From the NCBI GenBank assembly GCA_032622095.1, contig CP136061.1:39129797-39193796 (forward strand): a stretch of 64,000 nucleotides of DNA, given 5' to 3'. The stretch is from Siphonodentalium dalli (lineage: Eukaryota; Mollusca; Scaphopoda; Gadilida; Siphonodentaliidae). The first letter of the stretch is position 1, and the number at the start of each line of letters is the position of its first letter. The position numbers and the translations under genes were made by a program. The notes under the pieces are model-generated. The model saw only the letters and a list, made by a program, of their open reading frames with translations, searched no databases and was not told the origin of the DNA. Below, one piece after another: positions 20,495 to 31,376 of the stretch.

Positions 20495-22170
20495 TCCTCC
20501 CCTCATTTTCAAAAATTTGCACCCGACCGAAGTACAAATTTGTTTCAGTAGAGTGGAAGAGTGGATTGAAAATGGGATTTATATAGTCCATCATTGGGTT
20601 ACATTACTGTGATTATTGAAATTCTAAGCTGATTTACTAAAATTGCGTGATTCTTGATAGAAATGATTTGATGATGGCGGCGTGAAACAACAATAAGTGA
20701 ACGCATACAATGTATCAAAACTGAAATAAGATACATAAATACCGGTATGCAATATGAATATTTTCAACAATAATGACATATATGAATTGAATAATAAATG
20801 AGCATTAATAAAGCATATTGAGTAATCTCTTGTGGTTATTGGCTTGTCATTGGCTCATGTAATACATTGTCGATTAAAAAAACTTTACAATTTTCGTTCA
20901 ACTTATAAACATTTAAATCCGTTGATCAGGCGGAAGTTAAAAAAAATATGTTTACATATACTGGGAACTCGTGATTTCTATGAGCAAAAAAAAATGCTAT
21001 TGTTATCGAGTTTCCCGACGTTTCCGTGTGGAAAGCATGCATCTTTCGAAAGCAGTGCGCAACTTAACATTTTATCATTTGCATTTCTGGTAATCGGCAT
21101 TACCCATTCGTGTTTGAATCGTTATTCTGTTCATAACTGGATTTATTATATTATGTTCCTCCGGTGTCGACTTCAAATGAAGTCTGAATTAAACCGGGAA
21201 TGGGTAAAGCAATATTTCAAATTCTCTCTAAACTATAGATTGTGCTGTGCATGTACCCTAATTTTGGTTAGATCCGATATATGTCGTAATGTACGACTCA
21301 CACAAAACGTGTTATTGGGGTGCACATCGCGCTTAACCGATAAAAATGTATATGTAACATTTGGCGTGTCATATATCTATACTGTCTTTGTTTACGACGG
21401 TCAATTAATAATCGTATCTGCATTGACGGTCTCGATGTACATTTGTAATGCATAATGTATTATCGATATACGACTAATTCGAGTATATGTGATAATGCTG
21501 TGGTGGCCATCTGGTTGGCTGTATCACTAGGTTGTCGGGATTAACTTGTCTCTGAGTTCTGTCGCATGGCTAGGGGTCGCTAATTGATGAAATAGGGGGA
21601 CTGAAGGGTTGGAACAGGTTTCCTTGATTGGATATATTTTATGTTAGACTTATTAAAAGCAAAATTGGGTTTATTGTCGATGACTTTGATTGACACTGTT
21701 GAATATGCAATAGATTGTCTGATTGGTGAGAATGTGGGGTCGGTTCGAATGACCTGGGATGTCGCTGTTTCAATCAGTTTAGTTTCAAGTCATTACTGTT
21801 TTTAGCGTTCGCAAAATTAGGGAAATACTGGAATTATCTTGACAAAGGTTGGTTTAGCGCCGTTCTCGAATATTATTTATAGTTAGTTATTAATTTATTC
21901 AGAATTAATACTACTTTATCGGGCGTGTTTATTTCAGGAATTTGCTTGAATGTTTTCTGATTTCAGTAAGATTATCTGAGTCCTCCGTGATGATCGGTTG
22001 ACACTTTGTGTGTATCATTTGACGATTAGAGAAGTGTTTCCTGTATATGGCTATATTTGTGTGTAAATGCAAATAATTTGTTGGTCCATTTAAATAAGAA
22101 TGTACTGTTAATATATAGCAATGACTTGTTTACTGGAATATATTAAGTATAGGGCTTTATAGTAATTTTA
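20495..22170. other. Anonymous DNA with one unexplained 207-codon open frame
   Basis: An open frame at 20832-21455 (+) has no recognisable domain. It opens with GTG rather than ATG, and its composition looks like AT-rich random sequence. The rest, down to the Ty3/gypsy-type element's 3' side, shows no gene. I could not find a long terminal repeat here by matching it to 29.5-30.1 kb. Confidence 0.4.
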
Positions 22171-22174
22171 GACA

Positions 22175-22642
22175 TTATGAGAAGTTATATGAGGGTAATA
22201 CAATTTGAATGTGGTATTTGCTCCTTGAAGAAACTGATTTGTTGCTTATCGTGTCTTTAATCGAAATAGGCTGATTTACTGCTGTTTCTGGTACAGTTTG
22301 AATTGATTGATTGATTGAGTTGATATTTGGTAGCATAATGTCGGTACAGTGATTGAAAATTGTGGGTTGCGGCATTTCAGAAATTTGTGCTTTTATCGTA
22401 CCAATCGACATAGGTTCTGCGTTGTCAACATTGTGGTCAGAAAAGGAGTAGCTTTCTGTAGTATCTGAGTTGTAATTGACATCTGTTGGTGCAAAATAAA
22501 CATCTGGATTTTCGTTATCGGAATCATTTGGGCTATTTGGTTCAGTAGACATTGAAAATGCATCATGTGAGTTATAGTTTGATTGTTCTACATCCGAACA
22601 TCCATTTTGATTTTGTCCCTCTGCTCGCAAACGTTCGCGCAT
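22175..22642 (-). pseudogene. C-terminal acidic tail of the polyprotein
   Basis: 155-codon frame that overlaps the previous one by about 70 bp. It is rich in Asn, Ser, Asp and Glu (NSPNDSDNENPDVYFAPTD, NYNSDTTESYSFSDH), lacks a transmembrane helix, and so does not look like an envelope protein. It is most likely the disordered end of the Pol polyprotein; a separate small protein is less likely. Function unknown. Confidence 0.5.
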
Positions 22643-23153
22643 GTGGTATTGTTTCTAATTGGTCTTCTGAATTTATTCTACGAACTCGTTTTGAACGTAT
22701 TAAATTCTTATTCTGATGTTCACTTGTTTCGGAGTCGGTCTCGGTTGAGCTGTCGGAATCTTTTGGGGCATAAGCGTATCTTGTCGCTCGAGTTTTATCA
22801 TTTGGTGTGCTGTTGGGAATTTCCCAATCTAATTTTGCTGGTTTAAGGTTATTAGCGTGGGCGCGCTTTTGTATACCTGTCAATTGATTTCTAATTTCGA
22901 AACTAACGGGCGAATTTTTCTTAGTAATTCTCCAATATATTTGCCATTTTGGCGTCATTTTGTCGGTATGTGTATTGTCGTAATAGTAAACTGGATCTCC
23001 GGGTTCATATGTGATGACCGTTTTATCGCCATTGCGTTTCTGTGTCGCTTTTGAGATTTTCGCAATCTTTGATGAACGACTCGGAAATTGAAATGTTGTC
23101 TTTCTAATCTTTGTTTCCAAAATTCGACTCCCATGTATTTGGGTCGGGGTCAT
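22572..23153 (-). pseudogene. Integrase C-terminal domain
   Basis: 193-codon frame that overlaps the end of the integrase frame by four bases. It contains TVITYEPGDPVYYYDN and KMTPKWQIYWRITKKNSP, the position and style of the integrase C-terminal GPY/F-type domain. IQKRAHANNLKPAKLDWEIP follows. A Ser/Asp/Glu-rich tail comes next (DSDSSTETDSETSEHQNKN). The frame then shifts near 22.6 kb into the tail frame 22175-22642. Confidence 0.75.
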
Positions 23154-24418
23154 AGCAAATTATCCAAGGGAAGTGTAGGGTCCCGATTAAACAATATATA
23201 ATAGCTGGACATTTTAGTACTGTCACTTGAAAAGAATCTCATGCATGCCAGTGCATGGTTTAGTTCTGTATCCCAATAACGTGGGCTATTTCTCGAGTCT
23301 TTTGAAAGTATGCTATTTATCTGTTTATGCGAAATTTCATTTTTTCCGTTCGACCATGGTGAATATGGCGACGTTGTAATATGTTTAATATTCAACTCGC
23401 GACACATATCTCTCATTGCGTCACTGGTGAACTCTTTCCCGTTGTCCGTCAGGATCACCAATGGGGTTGAGTACCTACAGAATATTTCATCAACTAGATG
23501 TTGAATGACCATATTGGATGATTTATTTGGAGTTGCGTATGCTTCTATAAATCCACTGTACATGTCCACAATCGTAAGTATATATTTGTTACCGGATTCT
23601 GTTTCATTAAACGGTCCTGAGAAATCAAGGCTTATTTTACTCCAACAACAGACGGGAATGCCAAAATCTTGGATTGGGGCTTTGCTTCGACGTAAATTGC
23701 GTTGTTTGCAAGGGATGCATTTGTCGCAATGACTAATTATATCTTTAAAAAGATTTGTCCAGAAATATTTATTTCTTAATGTGTAATATAGCTTTTCGGA
23801 TGAGAAATGACCGCTGTTTTCATGATATTGTTCTAAAACTGTGCTCTGTAAGTGTTGTGGTATGACAAGTCGCAAAAGTGGGTCATCGTTTGGAAATGGT
23901 ATGTAGTACAGTATTCCATCTAAAACATGATATCGCTTGGCAATATTAGGACAAGGTGTGGTAGAATTGAGTTTTTTGAGTATTTCCAGAATATCTGGAT
24001 CCTTCGATTGTTCAATTGCCATATCGAAACCTGGTAATGAAATTGGTTCATTTTCGATAGTATTGGGTGGGGCTTTGCAGTCAGCATACTGCCTAGTATT
24101 AAGTGAACTTGTGTTTAGTACATTAATTGCATATTCTTTTTGATTGTCGTCTATGTCTGATAAATCGGAGCAAGTTGGAACTGTAGCATCTTTCGAAAAT
24201 GGAATTCTTGATAATAAATCGCTAACAAAGTTTGTTTTTCCACTGATATGTTCAATTTTCAAGTTGTATGAAGAAAGTTCTAAAGCCCATCGTTCTAAAA
24301 GCCGATTTTTGAGTTCAGAGGTAAGAATATGAGCAAGTGGGGCGTGGTCAGAGCGGACTAATATCTCTGAGCCTTCCACATAATACCTAAGTTTACGAAG
24401 ACTGTATAGAATTGCAAA
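23150..24418 (-). pseudogene. RNase H end and integrase
   Basis: The open frame from 24379 begins VEGSEILVRSDHAPLAHI (RNase H end), then ISGKTNFVSDLLSRIPF. The integrase zinc-binding segment reads HENSGHFSSEKL...CDKCIPC (HHCC). The catalytic core has ISLDFSGPF (first Asp), VILTDNGKEF (second Asp) and SPWSNGKNE (Glu), so the DDE triad is intact. The frame ends at a TGA at 23150, where a one-base shift continues into the C-terminal domain. Integrase joins the element DNA to the host genome. Confidence 0.9.
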
Positions 24419-24782
24419 ACATTCTTTGAGTGTGGTGGAGTATTTTTGTTGAGAAAAATATAATTAATTTACAAGAAATGAAGTATATTGGTTTAATGTT
24501 TGGTATATTAGGTAAAATTTTGTCTTTTTCATCACACTCTTGGGACAATAAGCTGCCAATTTCGATGTCTGAGGAATCGGTATAGAGGACATATCTTTTG
24601 CTTGGATCTGGGAATCCTAACCAGGGTATTACTGTCAATCTGTCTTTGAGAATTTGGAAAGAATTTTGACATTCGGGTGTCCATTTGAAACGACTATATT
24701 TCCTTGTAAAGATTTGTGAGTGGTTCTGCAATTTGACTAAAATTTGGAATAAATTCTCGGAAAAAAACACAAGATCCTAGGA
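24393..24782 (-). pseudogene. RT thumb / RNase H start
   Basis: Frame 24393-24770. FKWTPECQNSFQILKDRL is followed by VLYTDSSDIEIGSLLSQ, the RNase H opening with its catalytic aspartate in YTDSSD. A stop separates it from the preceding RT frame (at about 24780). The frame shifts again near 24.46 kb, after which the RNase H sense KYSTTLKECFAILYSLRKLR continues in the frame of the integrase block. Confidence 0.8.
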
Positions 24783-25593
24783 TCCCCGGACTTGTTTGAC
24801 ATTTGATGGAACGGGCAGGTTTCGGATTGCCTTAACCTTTTGCTCGTCTGGTCGAAAACCTTTGCTGCTAATTACAAAGCCAAGATATTTAACTTCAGTT
24901 TGAAATAGATTTGGAAATTTTAACTTTCCGACCATGTTCTTTCAATCTTTGGAGAACCAGTTTTAAGTGTTGTTTATGAACAAATTCATTTGGAGAGTGT
25001 ATGCATATATCATCGATAAATATTTTAACGAAATCTAATCCGTCGAGTGCTTCAGTTATTGCTTGGAGCCAGTAGATACCAGAATTAAGGGCTCCCTGTG
25101 GGGCTCTCTGATATGTGTATGTCCCTTTAAAACATGCTATTGTGGATTTGTCTCGGTCTTCGGCGCGTATTGGAATCGTACTGTAAGCATTTTGGACATC
25201 TAGCGTGGAAAATATTTTTGAATCTTTCATTTCGGAGAAAATATGTGGAATTTTTGGAATTTCAAACTTTTTGGGTTTAGTGATTGCATTAAGGGCTCTA
25301 AAATCAGAGACTAGTCTGTATAATGGTTTACCATATTCATCTGTTTTGTTCATGGGCACCAATAAGCAAGGAAATGACCAATTTGAGTATTTAACCCTTT
25401 TCAGAACGCCAGCCGCGACTAAATCGTCGATAGCTTGCGACATTGCTGGTCGTAATTTTAACGGACACGGGTAGGGTTTCTTTGCAATGGGTTTATGATT
25501 TTCAGTGTCAATTCTCATTTCTGTATTTCTACATAATCCTATATCTCTTTTTGTGTTTGCAAATACATCTCTGTATTCTGTTACCAATTTTGC
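24783..25593 (-). pseudogene. Reverse transcriptase of the Ty3/gypsy-type element
   Basis: Frame 24895-25587 carries the RT palm. KKPYPCPLKLRPAM and VLKRVKYSNWSFPCLLVPM come first, then YRLVSDFRALNAIT, then FSTLDVQNAYSTIPI (motif A Asp), APQGALNS (motif B), and FVKIFIDDICIHS (motif C with two Asp; Phe replaces the common Tyr). A frameshift at about 24.9 kb leads into the next block, FQTEVKYLGFVISSKGFRPD, in another frame, up to about 24783. Copies the element RNA into DNA; this copy cannot make one continuous enzyme. Confidence 0.9.
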
Positions 25594-25920
25594 GACAAAT
25601 GGTTTGTGTGTATCTGGGACATTTAATTTGTTTAAATCGACATGTTTGTCTAATTGCGGTTTAGCAGAGGATACTTCTAATATCTTTTATGTGTGTATGG
25701 GTTCGACGCGCCCTACCGTGACGACACAACCACGTTTCAAATTTATCCATGTATTAGTTTGATTTTGAATAAGTGTTGGTATATCATGGTTTGATGCTTT
25801 AACTACGGTTTCGGCTACATCGATGCCTGGATTTTCGGCTAAAAATCCGTTTTCAACTTGTTTTAGACTTAAAGGATTACTATCCTCATGAAACAACAAA
25901 ACTCTATCGGAAAGCCACCC
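25594..25920 (-). pseudogene. Polyprotein linker between protease and RT
   Basis: Frame 25687-25899 gives SLKQVENGFLAENPGIDVAE and then WINLKRGCVVTVGRVEPIH, the type of segment that precedes RT in Ty3/gypsy polyproteins (an N.T...I.LK.G..V pattern). After a stop the sense continues as ILEVSSAKPQLDKHVDLNKL toward the RT, so there is one disabling change near 25.69 kb. The linker has no known catalytic role. Confidence 0.65.
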
Positions 25921-27780
25921 CTATTGTAATCACAATGATCCAAGTCCCATAAAAATCGCGTAATAAATAAGCCGAGAAATAAATAAATAATACCACCACC
26001 GGTTGTCGGCTATCTCCGTCGCAAAACCTCGCATGACGTCAAGTGAGGTAAACTAATTAAAAACAGGGAATTGGAGTCGGAGTTAATTATGTCTACCTAT
26101 ATGGCGATGGAAAATCCGGAATCGACACCAGCTTATAAAAACACGAGCCGGCATGTGAACTTTATTCGGGTGCATGTTTGCGATGTTGTTTTAATTTTCC
26201 GTATATATGCCCCGAGTGTCCCGTATTTACAATCATTCATTCGTGACAATGCCATATAAATGCAGTGTGTTCGGCCGTGGCCGGTCTAGTGACTCTCAGT
26301 TAGGCATATGCTGTATTCATTTCCAAACGATGTTCGTTTACGTGACATTTGGCGGGATTTATGTGGGAAACCTGTTGCGCAAAATCAGAAACCGATTACC
26401 TATACCAAATAAAGAGCGTTTAATTTGACGAGTCAGTCATGGTTACGAATACATACAATTGCAGTTAAAGTGGGGAGTATGTTGATGAATAATTCACGAT
26501 GACAAATATTCTAAGTCGAGTCCCCATTTCCTTCACCATGGCTCAATAAAGAGCGTTCCATGTTAAGAGTTTTCCTAATATGGTACGAATAAAAAGAGTT
26601 TAATAAAGCGTAAATTGCTATGACAATGATGGAAGGATATATAAAGCATGCATATCGGAAGTTCATGTACATGTATTGGCCTGTATTGTTGTAATCAGTT
26701 AACAATCACTAGAACAACTGTTCTAAGTCGAGTCCCTTTACCTTGACATAATAAAGAGCGTTCACTATTACGATATATTGCGAATAAAGAGCACTTGAAT
26801 ATGTGATTCCATATTAAACCGGATTATTATCCCTCCTTCAAAAAGTGTTATATGTGATTGGATGTTTAAACGAACCACGGCGAACATTTATATATTTTAT
26901 AACCCTATTGTTATGTGTAATGGACACATAGAGGTCGATTTATGACCTGGATATTCAATAGACCGCATCGCTAGAGTGCTAATTTTATAGGCCAATAACC
27001 ATGCATAGATGCAGTGAATTTCCATCAGTGACAGTCGGCAAGATTGTTTTGGGGTGGGGGAAGCAATATTCCGAAATATATATAAACACCATATTGCCCA
27101 AATATATACATGATTCATAACCAAGGAAAAATGAACTTATCATATCATATTGGTAATGAATGACTTGATTATAATTGATTAAATCCGACAGCAATAAACC
27201 AATTTTGTGTTGTTTTACCGCGTTACGATAAATTAAAACGAAACGCTCTTTATTGACACACGACTAATGGCATCTGGAAATTGGAATGTTTACGAGATGA
27301 TAATTGCCTAATAACTGTGCAAGTCTTCGCGTATATATGCAATCTTGATATGCATATATAATATAACTTGGACTATTCCGGTAACGAAAAAAAATATATA
27401 AACACGAGCACGCGTTTATATAGATAAATGCGCGCAAAACTGAATAATATACGGGCATGGCTTTATAGTAACAACACATCGCGATACATATAATAATAGT
27501 AATAATAACACGATAAAGACATTTAATTACGAGAAAGGCGATGTTTTCGGCGAAGTTTTGCATTCGCAGTGTGATAACGCGACAATCTTCAAAGGTCGCG
27601 ATCGACTACATACAAACTTAAAATACCGCCGCCGCGCATCTATGCGTTGTCAATGAGTTACCACGTGATCGATCACGTGCTATGCTTCTGTTTACATGTG
27701 ACAATCACGTGATCGGGCTGATGATCATGTGACTTCGTCTACAACAAAATCTTCGGCTAACTTCGGAATTTTTTTTAATC
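25921..27780. other. Foreign segment inside the Ty3/gypsy-type element
   Basis: Protease sense ends at about 27.8 kb and the polyprotein resumes at 25920 (WLSDRVLLFHEDSNPLSL). The DNA between codes for nothing recognisable. It holds three forward copies of AATAAAGAGCGTT (26408, 26545, 26750) and one reverse copy (27242). Two ~50-bp direct repeats starting CTAAGTCGAGTCCC (about 26511 and 26724) and a CACGTG-rich patch (27662-27730) also lie inside. No terminal repeats or target duplication were found, so it could be an insertion, a rearrangement, or several nested events. Confidence 0.6.
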
Positions 27781-27781
27781 G

Positions 27782-29077
27782 TTATAAAAATAACGATTGG
27801 CGGCCGAATATTAGATTATATGCGCCCAATGGATATTTTATATATATATTATCGGTATATTGAAAGAAAATAATATTGTTTTTTTCAGGACCGTATTCCT
27901 TTAAGTAATCAGAGTTGAAAAAATTTGAACCACCGGCGATTTTAGCTGAGGTAAATATCCCTGTTTTTGGTGCTAAAACGCAGGCAATTTTAAGTCTGGC
28001 TAAGCTTGCTACATAAATGTCGGGGATTAATTCAAACATTGTGTCCTTTATTCTAAATGACTGTAAATCGAAATAGAGACGAACGTTATATTTTTGCATG
28101 AATTCACGTCCGATAATAAAATTTCGGGATAAATTTTCAATAACTACGAATTCAGCTGAGAGTTTCATGTCTTTTATTTTGAATTGTAATTCGATTGTTC
28201 CGTGCGCTTTCATATTGTCGCCCGACGCGGATGTCAAAACCATTTGTTTTCTTACTAATTTTGGTTTATTTTTCAAGTTTTTATAAATGTTATAACTGAT
28301 GCACGATAAAGATGCACCACTGTCAAGTAATGCGCGGTATTTTGTATTGTCTATTCGAATTATCGTTGAACATGGAACTTGATCATTAATGCCAGCTTTC
28401 AAATCTTGGTCATATTTGATGCTGTTAATATGAATTTGTGGCAATTTTTCAGTTGGAATTTTAGGTTTCTCATCGATTGCTTGTTTTGAATAATGTTTTG
28501 TATGTCTGTTATTTGAGTTCACGTGATGCAGTGCATTGTGTTTGTGTTGTACGAAATTGTCTTTATGTCTCACATCTGAGATATTTGCTTTTCTGATGAA
28601 AGGTTCACGGGAAAATGTTTTTGTATTTTGTGTTCGATAATTTGTATATTTAAATTGGTTGTTTGATGCTGTAGAATCTGATTGGAGATAGCTACGTTTA
28701 GGTAAAGAGTGTTTATGCGAGAAATTTCTGTATCTTTCAGTGGGTTGATATCTGGGACGGAAATTGTACGGATTGTTAATAAAACGTGCTCTAATATTTT
28801 GCTCGCGAAGTGCAAAAGTGACTGCCTCGTCGATGGATTTAAGATTCATTCGCATGAGAGGAATTTGAAGATGTGGGTTGGCTAAACCATCGATAAACGT
28901 TGTAAGAATTTGATTTTGAATAGCAGGACGTATAGTATCGTCGACAAAAGCTTCCGTTGCAATAGCATATAATCTTTCGGCAAAAGCGGGAATAGTTTGA
29001 TCTTGATTTTGTCTAATGTTTTTGAAAATAATGAATGCGTGTTTTTCGTCAGGGACATCACAACATCTTGTTTTAAG
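27782..29077 (-). pseudogene. Gag C-terminal part plus aspartic protease
   Basis: One open frame of 432 codons after a TAA at 29078-29080. The first ~100 codons read as capsid C-terminal sequence (DQTIPAFAERLYAIATEAF, FIDGLANPHLQIPLMRMN). A basic Asn/Arg/His-rich nucleocapsid-like linker follows, without a clear CCHC knuckle. The protease has ALLDSGASLSCI (catalytic Asp codon at 28324-28322) and FIIGREFMQKYN near 28.1 kb. The retropepsin cleaves the polyprotein. The frame runs into the foreign segment at about 27.8 kb and stops at 27782. Confidence 0.8.
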
Positions 29078-29089
29078 TTATAGTTTAAG

Positions 29090-29543
29090 GTGGACCCAAT
29101 TCACACGTCTTGACTCATTTAAATTTGACTCGATGTACCTTTTTATGAAATAGGAAACTTCATTTGCGTTGTCTGTAAAGCTAATGTCGGAAGTTCGAGT
29201 ATGTCGGCATCTACTACACGTGCATAACATTCTAATGATCTAATCCATGATCGAAATAAATGCGGTTCGCCGTTATAGGTAGGAATTGGTTGTGATAATG
29301 TTGCGATTTGTGTGACTTTTGTTTGTTGGATTCTAGAAATTGTTTGAGCAGAAACTGAAGATGAGATTTGATTAAAATGTTCTGCAATATTTTTCAATGA
29401 ATCTAATTGTGTATGTGTAGAGTTGTCGGATTTAGTGGAAGCTTCATTGCATTTTGCTGTTGTTTTAAGTTCGAATTGTTTTCTATGCAGTGTAAAATTG
29501 CGGGGTTAATTTGCGCATGACCACAAGAACGTGCATCTGCCAT
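29090..29543 (-). pseudogene. Gag N-terminal part (Ty3/gypsy-type), frameshifted
   Basis: Opens MADARSCGHAQINPAILHCI at ATG 29543-29541. After about 35 codons a one-base shift moves the frame to the one with SLKNIAEHFNQISSSVSAQ (29397 region). This continues into the capsid-like PIPTYNGEPHLFRSWIRSLE. The frame stops at 29143 near KFPIS, and the protein sense continues in another frame toward 29090. Gag forms the particle that packages the RNA. At least two frameshifts or stops mean no full Gag can be made. Confidence 0.7.
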
Positions 29544-29719
29544 TACTAATATTTATGAGTAAGTTAGAAATTTGAATTATGTTGAAAATGCACTTTACTG
29601 AAGGTTTGAAATAATTTCGAGCCAATAATAAAGAGATTACTCACCGATTGTGGCAGAATGGTAACGGTAATAGTTGAACAACAATGGATATGTAGATTCA
29701 GAGTCATGTCTTTTTCTGT

Positions 29720-30080
29720 TATGTGAGTTTATCGTCTTTCTGTTTTCTTTGATCTGTCTGATTTTTCTGTATTCGTCTGTGAACTGTTCTGTCTTCTTTC
29801 AGGAATTTATATAAGTGTTTGTTTATTCTTCTCTATTCTGTAATCTGTTCTGTCTTCTTTTTATAAGTGTTTACTCTTCTGTGATCTGTTCTGTCTTCTT
29901 TTTATAAGTGTTTACTCTTCTGTCTTCTGTAATATGTTCTGTGTTCTTTTGTAAATGTATAAGTGTTTATTTACTCTTCTGTGATCCGTTATGTCTTCTT
30001 TTAGCAATTCATAATGTTTGTTTACTCTTCTGTCTTGTCTTGTGTACTATGCTCTGTCTTCTTTTAGAAGTTAATCAGTG
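29720..30080. repeat. CT-rich tandem repeat, ~50-bp period
   Basis: Blocks like TCTGTGATCTGTTCTGTCTTC..TTTTATAAGTGTTTACTCT recur about six times with length variation. It lies just upstream of the gag start of the minus-strand Ty3/gypsy-type element (on that strand it is purine-rich) and may be part of its leader. Confidence 0.75.
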
Positions 30081-30150
30081 TTATCTTATCTTGTCCGTGA
30101 CTTCTCGTTGTGATGATGTGGCGTGTTCTCTGCTCTCGGAACCATTACAT

Positions 30151-30290
30151 ACTGTTACATAATGCCGTCAACAATCTGGGCCGATATGATATTCTAGTGC
30201 AGTGACGAGTGAATACATCTTCAATAGATAACTTTAATAGTGATGAGGCACATCAACAATAGTACATACATATACAAAAGTGTATATAAA
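30151..30290. repeat. ~145-bp dispersed repeat, copy 2
   Basis: Near-identical to 13195-13334. It ends at GTGTATATAAA, immediately followed by the 3' end of LINE B. Confidence 0.8.
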
Positions 30291-31085
30291 TAAGAGTCGA
30301 GTATTCTGTCAGCCAGGATATCGCATGGTAAAGATCCATGTAAAACACTCTCGATTCCTAACTGACTCCCCTGTTCCAAGAAATCCTACGCCTTTATATA
30401 TCGACTCAATGGTTCGCTGTGCCTCATGCATAAAGGTCAGCTCAGAGTCGTCTTAACATTCCAAAGTGCCGTAGACAAAGCCAGGTCAGATGAAGGTTAC
30501 ATACCAGCGATAGACAAAGAACAGTTCAGAAGCAGGCTAATTAATGTTACACAATACATTCCAACTGACCGATCTCTGCGAGGTTAAATGTGCATGGAAT
30601 GTAATTACTTTGTCTAAGGATGGCGAAAGTGCCATCAGGGATATTACTGGTACATGTAGGTGGGGGTATATTATGTATCAATATGCGGAGGGAAGCAGTG
30701 CAAACACATATGATCTACTTGGTTATGGTACAATTGCCCGCACTGTTTGCAAAGAAAGTTGCTGTCGTATGTCGTCCTGTTGAGGATGTTAGCCATTCGA
30801 ATTGATATTGTGAGATATTTCATATTGGCCCAACATAACTCCCACCCACTCCAGGAGAACGTGCGACGAGGCTTCAGATTCCGAAAGAAATCTAGAGCAG
30901 CTACATTGTCCACTTGACGTATTTCGGACGAGAACGTCATATATTGTCTCATTGTAGCCTTCCATTGTGATTGGTTGGGAAAGAAGCCAGTTTCTTCAAA
31001 TGTCAGGTTCTCATACAAGTTATGTTTCCACAGAATGGGGATAAGATCTCTCAGAAATCCAAAAGGAGGCCGATTATACATGTGC
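30291..31085 (-). mobile_element. 5'-truncated LINE B copy (longer)
   Basis: Minus strand. The C-terminal coding part is at 31081-30671 and the 3' UTR at 30670-30291. The latter is about 98% identical to 20102-20490. The 5' truncation lies just before the Helitron-like array that starts at 31101. Confidence 0.75.
30671..31081 (-). pseudogene. LINE B ORF2 C-terminus
   Basis: 136-codon minus-strand frame ending in LCKQCGQLYHNQVDHMCLHC, a CxxC...H...C finger-like pattern of the kind that ends many APE-type LINE ORF2 proteins. Before it, WSGWELCWANMKYLTISIRM resembles the segment ahead of this finger in such proteins. There is no RT motif in the retained part. It is a 5'-truncated, non-functional fragment; the family call rests on the finger and on the retroposon-like structure. 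Confidence 0.55.
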
Positions 31086-31100
31086 AGTAATAATTAATAA

Positions 31101-31376
31101 TCTCATATATATTTTCAAGACCTCTGTTTGTCTGTCTGTCTGTATGTACATGTATGTCTGTCTGTGTGTCATTTATACAAATCTACTATTCTCGACCGAT
31201 CGGGACGAAACTTGGTACGTGTGTGTAGTTTGACCAGGCGGTCGACGTTGTCGTATTGGCGAGCCCGTGCGGCGCCCGCTTCGCGCATGCGCAGACGAGA
31301 TCTCGGAAACGGGTGGAGCTATCGACTTGAAATTTGTTTTATGAATAGCCCGGACAACGTCGGGCTCATCGGCTAG
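31101..31376 (+). mobile_element. Helitron-like unit A3 (non-autonomous)
   Basis: Starts TCTCATATATATTTTCAAGA after an A (31100), with a CTGTCTGT tract. It has one copy of the ~125-bp interior of type A and ends GCCCGGACAACGTCGGGCTC, spacer and CTAG (31373-31376). It is the first unit of the second array. Confidence 0.7.

Larger units (their letters stand above)
22175..29543 (-). mobile_element. Ty3/gypsy-type LTR retrotransposon, internal region, disabled
   Basis: Minus-strand order gag, protease, RT, RNase H, integrase is that of Ty3/gypsy (Metaviridae-like) elements. No envelope gene is visible. Frames are broken at several points, and about 1.86 kb of unrelated DNA (25921-27780) separates protease from RT. 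Gag starts at ATG 29543. I could not identify long terminal repeats or a tRNA primer site at either side. The upstream flank (29720-30080) is a CT-rich tandem repeat that may be leader sequence. Confidence 0.85.

Noticed and set aside
22175-22642. Envelope gene of a retrovirus-like element
   Set aside because: The tail has no signal peptide or transmembrane segment and is acidic and Ser/Asn-rich, so it is treated as the end of Pol.
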